Part shown: positions 1-10,701 of the stretch, one piece after another | How positions within the stretch are numbered: the stretch's first letter is position 1 | How the letters are laid out: each line of letters opens with the position of its first letter | Assembly: GCA_023374025.1 (NCBI GenBank) | Contig: SIJG01000020.1 | Location: forward strand, 1,601,020-1,665,019 | Length of the DNA stretch: 64,000 bases | Source: Heterodera schachtii | Taxonomy: Eukaryota; Nematoda; Chromadorea; Rhabditida; Heteroderidae | Direction: 5' to 3' | Program-made: the position numbers and the translations under genes | The notes under the pieces: generated by a model | What the model saw: only the letters and a program-made list of their open reading frames with translations | The model's database searches: none | What the model was told of the DNA's origin: nothing

Positions 1-290
1 CTGATTTTATCTTTGATTTTTTCTCAAGTACTTAATTTTTTTCGAAAACTTTAAAAAAATTAATCAGGCGTAAAAAATTCATATAGATAATTTGTCTGAA
101 AATAGCTTTCGAATGAGCTATTGAATTTTTGGAGAAGTTAAGTTTTTAATTTTTTGCGATTTTTTAAAATTTAATTACTGCCCATTACGGGTCATGTGAG
201 ATGGGGTCTCGGGTTCGAGCCCGCTTGGCAGCAGTTTATTTTTTTGTGAGAATTGATGAAAAATCATAGACAAAATGATGGCTTTTGCAA
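1..290 (+). repeat. Dispersed repeat with tRNA-like T-arm (copy 1)
   Basis: The block aligns by eye with 62180-62480, including shared stretches around 65-80 and 150-240. Bases 200-233 contain a tRNA-like T-arm (GGTTCGAGCCC, a B-box match). The 5' TACTGCC near 177 can pair at six of seven positions with GGCAGCA at 227-233, like an acceptor stem. The piece is only about 57 nt and lacks a normal D-arm, so it is a tRNA-derived repeat (SINE-like) rather than a working tRNA gene. Confidence 0.5.
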
Positions 291-949
291 AATCTGAGTT
301 CATATTCGTGATTAGAACATTTTTAGACCACAAATTCTTGTAAAGAAAATTTAAAAAATTTTGAAAAAAATCAAGAACTTGATGAAAAACCAAAAATCAG
401 TGATTTTACAAAATCTGAGCTCAGATTCGTAATCAGCACATTTTTTCACCCCAGGAAAAACCAAATAAAATTTTTAAGTTTATTTTCCGTCGGGACCGCA
501 ATTCTACACCTTTGCCAAAAGGTGTTTTTCCCAATCAAATAGGACAATCTTGATATCAATCGAAAGCCCCTGCCTGATTAGGAGAAGCTTTTTCTAATTT
601 GATGAGTTCGAAAAAAGATATGAGCGTTCGAAATTTTGTTTTTTGAATAACTTTAGATCGGAGCGTAAAAAACAAAACAAGGGCGTTAAAAAAGTTCGCA
701 AATTTTTTTCTCTATCGATATGCAAAATTTAAAGAAAATCTGACTGTCGAAAAAAAATATTTTTTTTTGAATCCCAACGTCAGCGAACAATCCGTCAGTG
801 GATGACAATCCCATAGTAATGGAATGAATGTCTGTCAATAGACAATTCGGCAGAAATTTTTTTGAGGTAATATTAAAAATCTTGACATAATGATTGATGA
901 ATTTAATTATAAAATATGTTTATAGTTTAAATGGTATATATGACTAAGA
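291..949. other. AT-rich intergenic, half of a foldback repeat
   Basis: No coding region is supported here. Bases 530-680 hold a decayed stretch with GATATCAATCGAAAGC, a variant of the motif shared by the foldback repeats described elsewhere in this window. The rest is AT-rich sequence with no recognised feature. Confidence 0.4.
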
Positions 950-1490
950 CTCCAATTTTTATGTGCTAAAAACTGCCAAAATAGCTAGGTTTTAGGTTCT
1001 AAAAAACCCCCAAAATAGGTGCTAAAATGGGAAAATAGGTGCCCAAAAGTTCCAAATTTAGGGGTGTAAAATCGAAAAATTTTTCAAAAAGCAAAAATAT
1101 TCTTCCAAATCATGGAGAATACCTATTTTCAAAATCAAAAAAATTATCGACACGAAAATAAATAAATAAATTTTGGAGGTGAATTTTTGAGAATTTTTAT
1201 TTATTGGGAGTGTATTTTGAAAATTTTAAGGGTCGATTCATATGGATGTATTTTTTGAAAATAAATTTTGGGTCGATTCTTAGGGGTGTATTATTCCTTT
1301 TTATTGCATTTTTGTTAACAATCTTTGGGCAAAATGCCAAAATTGGTGAAAAAAAGTTTTCAAAAATTTAGGGTTTTAGGTGCTAAAAATAAAAAACTAT
1401 AAAATAGGTGCTAATATTTCGAAAAGTAGCTTAACAACCCCCAAAAAAACATGTTTTCCGTGCATTTCAGACCATAAGTCCGGGCCCCGA
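950..1490 (-). repeat. Truncated hAT-like element, word AGGTGCTAAAA
   Basis: The block repeats the word AGGTGCTAAAA near both ends and carries backbone phrases GGGTCGATTCTTAGGGGTG and TTTTATTGCATTTTTGTTAA that recur at 48282-48922. It ends near AAGTCCGGGCCCC, like the end of that element. The left terminus is not recognisable, so the copy is truncated. Confidence 0.6.
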
Positions 1491-1552
1491 ATTCGAACAA
1501 AAAGTCGAAAAATCATTTTTCAACAAAATTCACATTCATTCAACTAAAGCAA

Positions 1553-2110
1553 TCAAATAAACGAAAAGGGGCATAAATAAAATAAGAGATTGTTCGATCG
1601 GTAAAGCTCAGAAATATGCAACCAAATATTGTAAAACACACTTTCGTGATCGGGGTTGATAAAAATTTTGGCTGTGATTAACAGTCTAATGAGTATAGTT
1701 TTGTGGCAGATTCGGGATTCCACGGTACGATCGCCACTAATCCGAAACAATAGTGTTCCGAATAAGAACATATTGCTGGATGAGATGGATCAGGCGATTT
1801 GCGGGCAGTGATTCCACGGGGACCAAGAAGACACGCTCCCAATTGGAGTCGCGTCCACGCCACCAAACAGCCAAATATCCTGCTTCTCCAAAACGCATCC
1901 CTCCCAATATTTCTTTTTGAGTACGTGCGTTTCATCAAATTCAACTATTCGCCTAATAAAAACACTCAAAGCAAATTGTGTGGGTGACAACCTGGGCCGC
2001 CAATGACAGTTGGCTGTCAGACAAAAATTCGGCACAGATGCCGCGGCAAAAATTGAACTAGTCAACAATAGTAGGTAAAAATACGTTGCAAGTGCAATTC
2101 ATTCTTAACC
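1553..2110 (-). pseudogene. Merlin-type (ISXO2-like) transposase relic
   Basis: Three reading frames on the minus strand together resemble the DDE domain of Merlin/IS1016-type transposases. One frame gives a VEFDETH..KKKYWEG segment (catalytic Asp region) running into WLFGGVD. The next gives an FLVPVE-like segment then an IQQY..LIRNTIVSD-like segment. The third gives a TVNHSQNFINPDHE-like segment, the usual end of the domain. At least two frameshifts and a stop break it. Upstream the TIVDWFNFCRDI-like helix is also present (2037-2105). It is inactive and AT-rich like its surroundings. Confidence 0.7.
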
Positions 2111-2694
2111 GAATAGGGGAAGGTGTTGATGAATGATAAGGAATAAATTATTTTATTAGAAAATATTATTTAATCATAAATTTATTTAATCGTAATGATC
2201 CACCAACTTTTGTTTGGGAGCATTTTTTCCAATGATTGGCTTTTCGCGCTCCTATTTAATTAAAAAAATTAACATAGATATTTGTGTAAAAAATTATTAT
2301 TTCCTAAAAATTAAAAAACTCAAAAAACTGAATTCGCATAAAGTATCTAAAATAATTTCAAACAAAAAACCCGTTAAAAATATAAACTTAAAATCTGAAA
2401 AATGCAACTTAAACACTTTGACCATAACTTTTTTTTGTTTTTTCATTTATTCAATATGACGAGTGCGATCCAAAGGCCCAAATTTTTTGTCACAAAAATT
2501 ATTGCACCTCTTTGCCGGGGTCGCGGCTGCAGGGCAGCTTCACTTTTTTTTGCCTCCTTGAGCGCCATTTTTTGACTTTTGGCCACCACCAAGGCGAAGA
2601 AAAACCAAGAATCAGTGCAAGTGCGATGATGGTGAGCAGTACGGGAAGGAACGGATTGTTCACGGTCCAAAATTCCGACTTTATTCATTGTCAG

Positions 2695-2770
2695 TTAGGC
2701 ACGGATGTCGCGGCAAAAATTGAACCAGTCAACAATAGTAGGTAAAAATCCGTTGCAAATGCAATTCATT
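2695..2770 (-). pseudogene. Second fragment of the Merlin-type transposase
   Basis: Bases 2705-2765 are nearly identical to 2041-2105 and encode the TIVDWFNFCRDI segment on the minus strand, which precedes the DDE domain in Merlin-type transposases. No other domain part follows, so this is a short duplicated fragment. The surrounding 2200-3300 region holds only low-complexity open frames and nothing else I recognise. Confidence 0.55.
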
Positions 2771-3099
2771 ATTGTGCTTGTGGTCATTGTGGTAGTTGGG
2801 ACTGTGCTAGGTGTTGGTGTCGAAGGGCAGATCCCCGTTCGGGTCGCCGTATTCCGTTCAATCCAACACATGCCATATTCAATTGTTATTTCTCTACTGT
2901 TTGTATGCGGAAACTGGCACACAAGCAGAAAGAAAAACAAAAGAATGGCACACGATCGACGGAAGGAAAAACGAGCCTGAAATGACTGAATGTGATGTAT
3001 GGAAGCATTTATTCGGAGTGCCTTTTTCGCTCGGCCAACGGGTTGGGCTCCATTTCGGACAGCAGCTTTACATGTCCTCATTCAACACTTGATAATCAC

Positions 3100-4400
3100 G
3101 TCCCGCTGATCGGATGGAATGGACAGAAAAGTGTCCAAATTTCATGCACGAAAAATGTGAAAACAAATAAAGAAAAATATGTCGCCTCGGGGAGAGAACC
3201 ATCGATAGGGAATGAGGAGCAGACGGCGGAGAGAGAGAAAGAGGGTGAAAGATGAACAAGAAAGGGATGAACAATGTAAGCATACATACTTGGTTGAATT
3301 TTGCGGAACTCACAATTGCCGTTACTGAATTGTCAATGATCCACTGGTAAAGAACGCAGTTGATCTGAGAAAAATAGTCCCGTTTCTATTGAGACTTTGA
3401 TGTAGTGAAGCAGAATAAGCAGGAAACTCAATGAAAATCATTTTGGGCAATCCTCCCAACAGGCATAAGAAAAATAAAATATTGATATATACATAAAATG
3501 TAAATATTTATTTACATGATTGCCAAGATTAGTTTAATCATTGTAAAAAATCAATTACGCATGTGAGCGCGTGACCAGTTTCATGTTTTGCAGCCCTAAA
3601 ATCCTCTTACAAAATTCCGCGTGTACAGACTATAATTAGAAAGGGAGCAAAGGGAGCTCATATTTTATAACTGCTAGGAGAAAGGGGGTGTGGTCAAAGA
3701 AGCATCATTTTCTCTCGTGAACCGTCTTATGACTTCGGGAAAAAACCCTAAATATTTTCTAATTTCTTTTGACTTTTAATAAATTCTCGAGAATTACTAA
3801 AAAATTCCCCGTTGAAAAAAGGATTCTCCTCCAAAAAATTTAAAATTTATCTCAGTCTGGAGGAATCAGTCAAAAGCGAACCCCGCCAGGGATAAAATGA
3901 TAATTACTAGAAAGGCGTGGCGGCAGCGCAAAAAATTGATCGGGCTATTTGGTTTAATCATATTTCATTTAGTTTTGCTAAAAAAGGTCAACTCACCGCT
4001 TGAAAACATTTTCCTTAATAAAAACTAATGAAATGTAGCGCTTCTTGAACCGTGGACATTCCTTTGAAAGTCTTCAATCTAAAACCTACTTTTAGATTTG
4101 TTCTGTTAAAAGGATATGAAGATCCCAAATAATCAAGCATTCTTCTAAAATTCTGGTCACCTAGGTCCTAATCTCGAATAGATTTAAATTTTTGGTTCCA
4201 ACCACAAAAATCTTTAATTATTTTTCATATTTTTGTTTTAATAAAAAAATAATGAAAGAATTAAATGATGTCAATCATATCGAAAAAGCAGTTATCATCC
4301 CTTTAACACGATGCATTGTATCTTCGTAATTATCCTCCTCCTCTTCTCATAGAAAGGACTTTACAAGGAATAAAAGAAGTGAATAAGAAAGTGTGTTCGT
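3100..4400. other. Intergenic, nothing recognised
   Basis: AT-rich sequence with purine-rich low-complexity patches (3220-3260). Open frames are short and overlap on both strands with biased composition, so I do not accept them as genes. Confidence 0.4.
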
Positions 4401-4410
4401 CACAGTTCAT

Positions 4411-4876
4411 GGCTCGGCTTCCTCCTTCGGCCTCCCAATCCAAGAGCCTGACCAGGATGTTCATTTTTAGATGAACGTCTCTTCCACCAGGCATATCAGC
4501 AGATGGATGGCATAAGGTTGGAGAGAGACAACCAGGAATCCCTTCCGGCCAAAAAATGAACTCATTTAAGGCTCGGCTTCCTCCTTCGGCCTCCCAATCC
4601 AAGAGCCTGTCCAGGATGTTCATTTTTAGATGAACATCTCTTCCACTAGGCATAACAGCCAATGGATGGCATAGGGTTGGAGAGAGACAACCAGGAATCC
4701 CTTCCGGCCAGAAAATGAACTCATTCCATGGCACGGTTTCCTCCTTCAGCCTCCCAATCCAAGAGCCTGACCAGGATGTTCATTTTCGGTGAACATCTCT
4801 TCCACCAGTGATAGCAGCCAATGGATGTCATAGGGTAGGAGAGAGGCAACCAGGAATCTCTTCCGGCCACGAAATG
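4411..4876 (-). repeat. 159-bp tandem repeat, three units, open in frame
   Basis: Three head-to-tail units start at about 4411, 4570 and 4730, each beginning GGCTCGGCTTCCTCC or a variant. The first two units are 159-160 bp and read open on the minus strand as a ~53-residue unit containing FWPEGIPGCLSPTLCHP, GGRDVHLKMNIL and RLLDWEAEGGSRA. The third unit is more diverged and shifts frame. I do not recognise the peptide. The region could be a remnant of a repeat protein or simply a satellite that stays open by chance. Confidence 0.7.
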
Positions 4877-4879
4877 GAC

Positions 4880-5404
4880 AAAATTAGCATCTCCATTGAA
4901 AAGAAAAAGTGATAGAGAGATATGAAAAGAGAAGCGAGGGATTTAGAAGGAAACCACTCAAAAGCAAATACAATAGCAAAATTTGATTGATTGCCACCAT
5001 TTATTTTGTACAAAATAGAAAGGGATTAATTTTAAAATTTTTTATTTTATCATTTTATATAACAAATAAGTATAATAAAATTGTTTTATGGGACCAAGAT
5101 TTCATGCCATTGTGGACCGAAACTTATTAAAAAGGAAAAAGGAATAAATATTTTTTATACCGGGACCAAGAAGCGTCACACTTGATTTGGATTATAAAAA
5201 TAAATATAAAATTATTGAAAACTGAATAATTCAATTAAATGGAACTATATTATAACAAAAAAAGTTATAATAATTATTAAAAATTAGAATAATTTGTTCA
5301 AGCAAATATATAAATATAAAAACATTTTGAAAACCCCTTTTGCATGATTAAGAATTTTTAATTTAGCCTATTATAATAAGTTTTTTTATACTTAAATGCA
5401 AAAA
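4880..5404. other. AT-rich intergenic
   Basis: Very AT-rich; nothing recognised. It abuts the host repeat of the hAT-like element at 5444. Confidence 0.4.
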
Positions 5405-6030
5405 TTGCCATTTTCTTCTTTCCGAAGTTTTTGTGGTCGGAATTAGAGAAAGGCAAATCAACATTTTTCTCTTAGCGAATATTATTTTAATAAAAATCAA
5501 CATTGATGTTGATATTTATTTAACATCAACATACATTATGCCATCAACGTAATATCAACGCTATTTTTAAAATTGGGACAATTTTTTCAATTTTTTGAAA
5601 TTAAAGCAATTTTTTCAAATGACTTTTGGCGGAAAATTAAAATGGGGAGAGAGATAACAGAAAGTGAGAGGGCATTAAATTCAGCTCCAGTCATACAAAA
5701 GAATTTTTAGTGAAGAAGAATAAAGAAAAATGAATTAAAAAGAGAGTGTTATGGAAAGAGATTTAAGACACAGAGAGAACAGAGAACATAGTGAGGAATC
5801 TGCGTCTCTTACCAAAAGAATCAGCGAAGAAAGGAAGAATATTCTCTTCCCATTAGTGTTAGTTGATTTAATTAAATATCAACATTTAAAATGATACTCC
5901 GCAAAAAGCAATAAAATAGTTGATTTGCCATTCTCTAGTCGGAATTCCAATTTCCTAAAAAGTTTCGGAACTCGGAACTCCTATTTCCGAAATTTTTGGG
6001 CCTCGGAATGCCATCCTTGCTATCTTATGC
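5405..6030. repeat. Host repeat with CGGAACTC words, split by a hAT-like insertion
   Basis: Pieces at 5405-5443 and 5938-6030 join across the 5444-5937 insertion. They carry CGGAATTCC/CGGAACTC-type words and end GGAATGCCATCCTTG. A relative at 31960-32055 ends GGAATTCCGTGCCATCCCTG, so this is a truncated member of the same hAT-like class. Confidence 0.5.
5444..5937. mobile_element. Non-autonomous hAT-like element, word ATCAAC
   Basis: The left end reads TAGAGAAAGGCAAATCAAC and the right end is its inverted match (TAGAGAATGGCAAATCAAC on the minus strand). It is flanked by a perfect 8-bp target duplication, GTCGGAAT at 5436-5443 and 5938-5945. The 494-bp body has no transposase. ATCAAC and its complement GTTGAT recur near both ends. 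TAGAG-type termini with 8-bp duplications fit the hAT superfamily. Confidence 0.85.
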
Positions 6031-6089
6031 AGAGAAAAGCCTAGAAGTATTATCATCATTTCTTTTTAAGCTAATTTTCTGAATTGTTT

Positions 6090-6190
6090 ATTGGAAAAAT
6101 TCCCGGTTCCCGGACGAAAAGCGTGGTCCCGGTCCCGGCTTCTCAATTCCCAGAAAATTCTAATCCCGGTTTTGCCCAAAATTCCCGGCC
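6090..6190. repeat. CCCGGT/CCCGGC word array
   Basis: GC-rich words (TTCCCGG, TCCCGGTCCCGG) repeat irregularly in an AT-rich setting. Similar arrays lie at 8524-8640, 9210-9250, 12655-12700 and 32215-32530. They look like subterminal parts of hAT-like elements. Confidence 0.5.
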
Positions 6191-6204
6191 CCACACCGGA
6201 CCGT

Positions 6205-6327
6205 ACGCGCCGCGCAAAGCAAACTAAATGCCGTTGCTACCAACACTGGTGAACGCGTCCAGCACGATGTAGTCGCGCGACAACACCGCCCAGTCGGCCA
6301 CATGGCGTGCCACCCGCTCGGGCGTCA
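6205..6327 (-). pseudogene. TGS1-like methyltransferase exon relic
   Basis: On the minus strand, after a plausible acceptor (TTTTCAG at 6328-6334), the frame reads VTPERVARHVADW, then YIVLDAFTSVGSNGI, a stop codon, then FALRGAY. This matches the SAM-binding core of trimethylguanosine synthase 1 (VTPE..A.H, DAFCG.GGN.IQFA), which hypermethylates snRNA/SL RNA caps. The conserved Gln is replaced by a stop and the Cys-Gly of the motif is changed. The piece is GC-rich against an AT-rich background. No neighbouring exon is visible, so it is an isolated dead exon copy. Confidence 0.6.
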
Positions 6328-6565
6328 CTGAAAACCCTTTTGGTATTTATATTTTGAGTGAGCAATTTTGGCTTTTTGCTTTCAAATTCGATTTTCCAAA
6401 ATTTTGGGTCTTTAAACACGAGATCATAAGCCCAATTAAAATAATTTTAGTGATCGGATTGGGTGACCCGGCAGACTGATCATCCTCATTCAATAGTCAA
6501 TATACATACATTTTATACGTTTGTGTTATCTCTTGGGAGAAAAACTGATTTTTGAACTTTTCTTA

Positions 6566-6757
6566 GGGATTTACATCTCAGCCGTAAATCAAAATTGTGA
6601 TGTTGCGCCATACCCCTATCATTTACTATACCTTATTTCTGCTGTTGTTTTTGTTGCTGGTGTCATTGTCCAAATTTGGGCTTGCGCTCATCGGCACGCC
6701 ACCAGTGCCATTGTTGGTGGCATTTTCAACGGGCAACGACGACCGAGACGGCAATGA
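6566..6757 (+). CDS. Possible terminal exon of a small membrane protein
   Basis: After a possible acceptor (TTTTCTTAG) the frame starts GIYISAVNQNCD and runs to a stop at 6757. It has a hydrophobic helix (LLYLISAVVFVAGVIVQIW) followed by a basic C-terminus (GQRRPRRQ). I see no family match and no clear upstream exon, so it could also be a chance frame. Confidence 0.25.
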   Translation, partial: GIYISAVNQNCDVAPYPYHLLYLISAVVFVAGVIVQIWACAHRHATSAIVGGIFNGQRRPRRQ

Positions 6758-6879
6758 GAATTAAAAAAAATTTTTGTGTGTGTATTTTCTATGAATTTAC
6801 AAATTTTAATAAATTTCTTAACATAATATTTATAATTCACTATTTTTTTAAATTCATTTTAAAACTGAATTGGAATCAT

Positions 6880-7560
6880 TTTTTTTGTAAAAGTGGTACC
6901 GGCGATGCCCCGGTCACAAAATTGGAACAGTGACTGGAAGTCTCGGAAAAATGGGAGTCCCGGTCCATTTTTCAAAAAATATGGCCATAAATATGGACCA
7001 AAAAATTAGGAATATGCATAAAAAAGTGCAAAAATAGGTATATAAAATTCCCAAATATTTTGGCCTAAATTTCTCAATTTCAAAAAGAATTTTTTATTTT
7101 TATTCAACAAAATCGGGAAGAGAGTCCGGCAGTGCCGTTAGGCGCCCCGGGAAAATTTTTTGTAATTTTAATGCGATTTCTTAACTATTTTGTTTAAAAA
7201 AAACAAAATTTTATGCTTTTGAGCCAATTTAACTGGCATTATTAAGCTTTTGCATAAATTCGCTTTCTTTCAAAAATTATCATTTAAAAAACTAAATTTC
7301 TCTCTGAATCCAAAAATAAGACGAAAATAAGGACAAAGAGCTTAAATAAGGACAAATCTTACAAATAAGGACATCTAAAATTAGTAAGATTTGGACTCTC
7401 AAAATAATGACAAATGTTACAAATAAACACAAAGGGTAACCCTGGATTAACCCCGGTCAAATTGGAGGATCGGGGATATCCGTACAGTGAAACGGAGATT
7501 GAAAAATTTTGAATTCCACTAAGAAATAAAAAATTTTAATTCTTATTTCTGTTAGATTTT
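6880..7560. repeat. Repeat cluster: GGGTCCCGG words, hairpin copy, AATAAGGACA words
   Basis: The stretch holds GC-rich words at 6940-6965, a GC hairpin of the family described below at 7126-7151 (loop GTTA), and AATAAGGACA words at 7315-7375. No gene is supported. Confidence 0.5.
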
Positions 7561-7621
7561 AAGAAATTGAATATATTATTATTATTATTAATTGGTTAGT
7601 TGAGAAAGAAAAAGTAAAGTT

Positions 7622-7845
7622 TTGTATGGCCTTCGTACGGCGTCGTTTTGTGCTCCGCCGCGTACTCTCCCCCCCCCCCCCCCCCCGCCGACGGCAAATT
7701 AATGACCACTTAGTGGCGGAGCGGATATGCCCCCCCCCCCATCCATTATGGGAGGTTGGCAAATCGACCTGACCTACTCGCCGTGTGTCCTCCCTCCTCG
7801 ATGGCACCAGAGGCAAGGCACTCTTCCCATCCTCCTGGGGCCGTA
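7622..7845. repeat. GC-rich dispersed repeat (copy 1)
   Basis: This ~225-bp GC-rich block matches 17227-17460, sharing GGCGTCGTTTTGTGCTCCGC and GTGTCCTCCCTCCTCG. Poly-C runs vary in length between the copies. Minus-strand open frames across it are compositional. Confidence 0.65.
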
Positions 7846-8279
7846 GCAGAAGAAGGTGGTCATTTGACGAGGTCATTTAACCATGGTTATTTGACCTGGT
7901 CATTTGACCACGAAATACGAGAAAAACGGTAGCAAATTCTGCTGGAGCAACCACCAGCCACCGTTTTTTAACCATCAACTAAGTTATTTTGCTATACTAC
8001 CAACTTTTCTACCATGAGCTCATTAAAATTTGCATTATATAATATTAAATAAATAGGCAAAATAATGATAAAAGACCCTAGAACGTGTTGAGCCGAGTGA
8101 CAAAAGTATCAATGTTTAATAGCAAGAAAATAAAAAATCTAAGAAATTTATAACGGACATTTTTTCATTAGACATAAAAAAATCGGATTTCATTCCTAAA
8201 AAAATGTATGTAAATCACAAAAACATTATTGTTTTTGAAAAAAATATTTTTCCTGATATAATACTGAAATTCCTATAAA

Positions 8280-8820
8280 TTCTAAGAGACTTTTTTGACC
8301 AAAAATTATGCAAGCATAATTACTTCATATTTCCAAAATTAAAAATTTTTGAAGCTTTTTGCCTACCAAATTGGATGTTTTGGTATCATTCGAAAGCTGA
8401 CGACTTTCGTAAATATTTTAGAAATTTTCTACGTTTTCGTAATTTTTAGAAATTTTTCAATTTTTTCGTAAATATTTTGGCGCTTTTTCAATTATTTATT
8501 GAAATATTTCGGAATTTTCTAGAGTAGAGCGGGACCGGGAATTTTGGGCAAAACCGGGACCGGGACTTGCCGGGACCTGAGAAGCCGGGACCGGGACCTC
8601 GATTTTTCTTCGGGACCGGGAACCGGGACTAACCGGGAAATTTTAAAAATTCAAAAAAATTTTAAAAAATTTAAAAAATTCAAATTTTAATTTATTTCAA
8701 GTGAAAATAATACAAAATTAAAATTTTTTTATTTATTTAATAAAATGCAAAAGTTAAAGTTAAATTAAATTAAAGAAAATTTTCAAATCAAAATTTCTTC
8801 AATTATTTCAAGCAATTAAT
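8280..8820. repeat. Half foldback repeat followed by GGGACC word array
   Basis: Bases 8380-8410 carry TTGGTATCATTCGAAAGC, the shared foldback motif. Bases 8524-8640 are an array of GGGACC/CCGGGA words starting TAGAGCGGGACCGGG, a possible hAT-like terminus. Confidence 0.5.
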
Positions 8821-9315
8821 CATTTGGGCTAAATGGTCGAATATTATTTGAAATTTAGATTTACTTATCACACCACTTTTTTAGGTGCGCTTTTTCCAGA
8901 AAACTTTTGGGGAAAAAGGTGGTCCGGCGGTGCCGATAGGCGCCGCCGGGGGAAATTTTGAAAATTTGAGTGATTTGTTAACAGATTTTCAACAAAAATG
9001 GCTTCTTTTTTGGGATTATTAGGCTCATTTTGTACGGATTTTCATTTAAAAATGATAAAATATATATATATATATCAATTAAAAAATATGAGGAATGATA
9101 TTTTCTTGATAGAAAACCAATGAGTATACAAAAAAAATTTTTCCCTTTAACTCTAATTTGCATCTCTAATTTTTCACTCAGACCCCCATTCTTACCAGTG
9201 CTTGTTTTTCCCGGTTCCCGGTTGCCCTACCGGCACCGGGACCTGTCCGTGCCCTAGTTTGAACGTCAGAAAATTAAAAACTTTATTTTTTAGGTGTTCA
9301 AATTAATTATTCCAG
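8821..9315 (+). repeat. Left arm of a long inverted repeat
   Basis: This arm is the reverse complement of 12594-13079 with only scattered differences, including a few bases in the GC-rich and TA-rich patches. It contains a GC hairpin (8924-8949, loop GATA) and a hAT-like terminus (complement of TAGGGCACGGACAGG near 9255). Homology runs about 60 bp past that terminus, so the arms reflect inverted segmental duplication rather than two independent insertions. Confidence 0.85.
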
Positions 9316-9489
9316 CGAATTGAAAAATGGTTTGGTAGAATTCACCTAAATTTTTAAAGTAGTAACATAAAGAAACGGATTTCGCAATTACGGGTCCAAA
9401 ATTAACAAATAGATGAGTTTTATGCAAAAGAAAAATAAAACAAAATTCACTGAATAAGGAAAAACAATGGATAGCCAAATAATTTTTAA

Positions 9490-9750
9490 ATTTTGATAAC
9501 ACTCAATAGCCCTAAGTACTCCTCTATAAACCTTCAATTTCAAAAAATTGTTGCCTTTAAAAAAAAGTTATAGCCAGAAGAACTCAAAAAATCAGGTTTT
9601 TCGAACCTTACGGTGATAAATGTTTTGAAACTTAAAAAATTTTGAAATTTTTGAAACTTAAAAAATTTTTTGAAATTTAGTAGCCTAATAGAAAACATTT
9701 AATGCTATCGAAAGATATCAAAAATTTTGAAATTTGCTATAGGCAAATTA
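9490..9750. repeat. Foldback repeat, degenerate
   Basis: The segment folds on itself around TTTTGAAACTTAAAAAATTT repeats and carries CAATAGCCCTAAG on the left and a TAATGCTATCGAAAGATATC segment on the right. It is related to the 50721-51091 foldback. Confidence 0.45.
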
Positions 9751-9920
9751 TTTGATGGTTTTTTGAGTAACGCCATAACACCAAAGAAAAGAACAGAATA
9801 TAGCCAAAAAATGGGGACACTTGCTGAACTATTGGATGTTTGATCTAAAGAACGAATGATCTCATTTTGCAAGGGGTTAATGTGTGTTTATCATCATCAT
9901 CATCTTCTGGTTGCTTTTTC

Positions 9921-10490
9921 TTATTCAGTTTTGGCAATTGAACCACTAATGCTGGCTTTGCGTTCCTCACCCGTCCAAATGTTTTTACCATAAATGGTGT
10001 CTCCTTCTTTAATGCCATATTGGTCCATTGTTTGGTCATCATTGTCCAACATTTTATACTCTGATTCATACAATTCCATTTTTGCTCCTTCGTCTTCTAG
10101 CTTAACTTTCCATTCTTTTTCAATCATTGGTTTGATCTTTCCCTTCACAATTTTCAACGTATCTTTGCCCTTCACATCAACTTTGCCAAAATTGTAATGA
10201 CCATTTAATGTATATGCACATTAATTTTAAAATGATTCGACACGAAAATGAGCACGACTTTTGCAATGTAATCACAATCGTAAATTGGTAAATGGTCGAA
10301 ACAATTATTATTTCTTCGCTTTGCTTTTCTGAACACCACCGACTCAGTGTTTGCTTCTCATGCGGAATGCCAAACTTTTCTTTAATTTTATCCTTCACAG
10401 ATTTAAATTCGTCTTTCACCTTAAGCATGGTCTTCAAATCCAAAGTTTTAGCCTCATTTTGCGGTTTTTTGGGAGGGTAATTTAGCAAAA
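9921..10490 (-). pseudogene. Decayed second-half UBL gene copy
   Basis: The minus strand encodes FKSVKDKIKEKFGIPHEKQ then, in another frame, GKDTLKIVKGKIKPMIEKE and DDQTMDQYGIKEGDTIY. These match the two ubiquitin-like folds of the open copy at 35351-35875. A region around 10250-10310 is frameshifted relative to that copy, so the two halves no longer join. It lies downstream of the intact UBL gene at 10702-11370 in the same order and spacing as the plus-strand cluster at 34-36 kb. Confidence 0.7.
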
Positions 10491-10701
10491 TTCCTAAAAT
10501 TAGGACTTTGCGATATGTGGGTTGTCAGAATTTTCTCCTTTTTCAGAAAAACCCTCAAAAAATTGGACTTTTTTGCCAAATCTATTACTCAACTCAATTA
10601 GTCTAAATTTTACAAAAAGTTTATTATTTAAATTTGCACCCTTATAATTTTTGAATTTGTGTTAAGATTTATTTCTAAAATAAGGCATTTATAAAAAAAT
10701 T

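Noticed and set aside
7559..7876. Open minus-strand frame rich in Gly/Arg
   Set aside because: It lies across a GC-rich dispersed repeat with poly-C runs; the copy at 17.2 kb has a different frame. Compositional.
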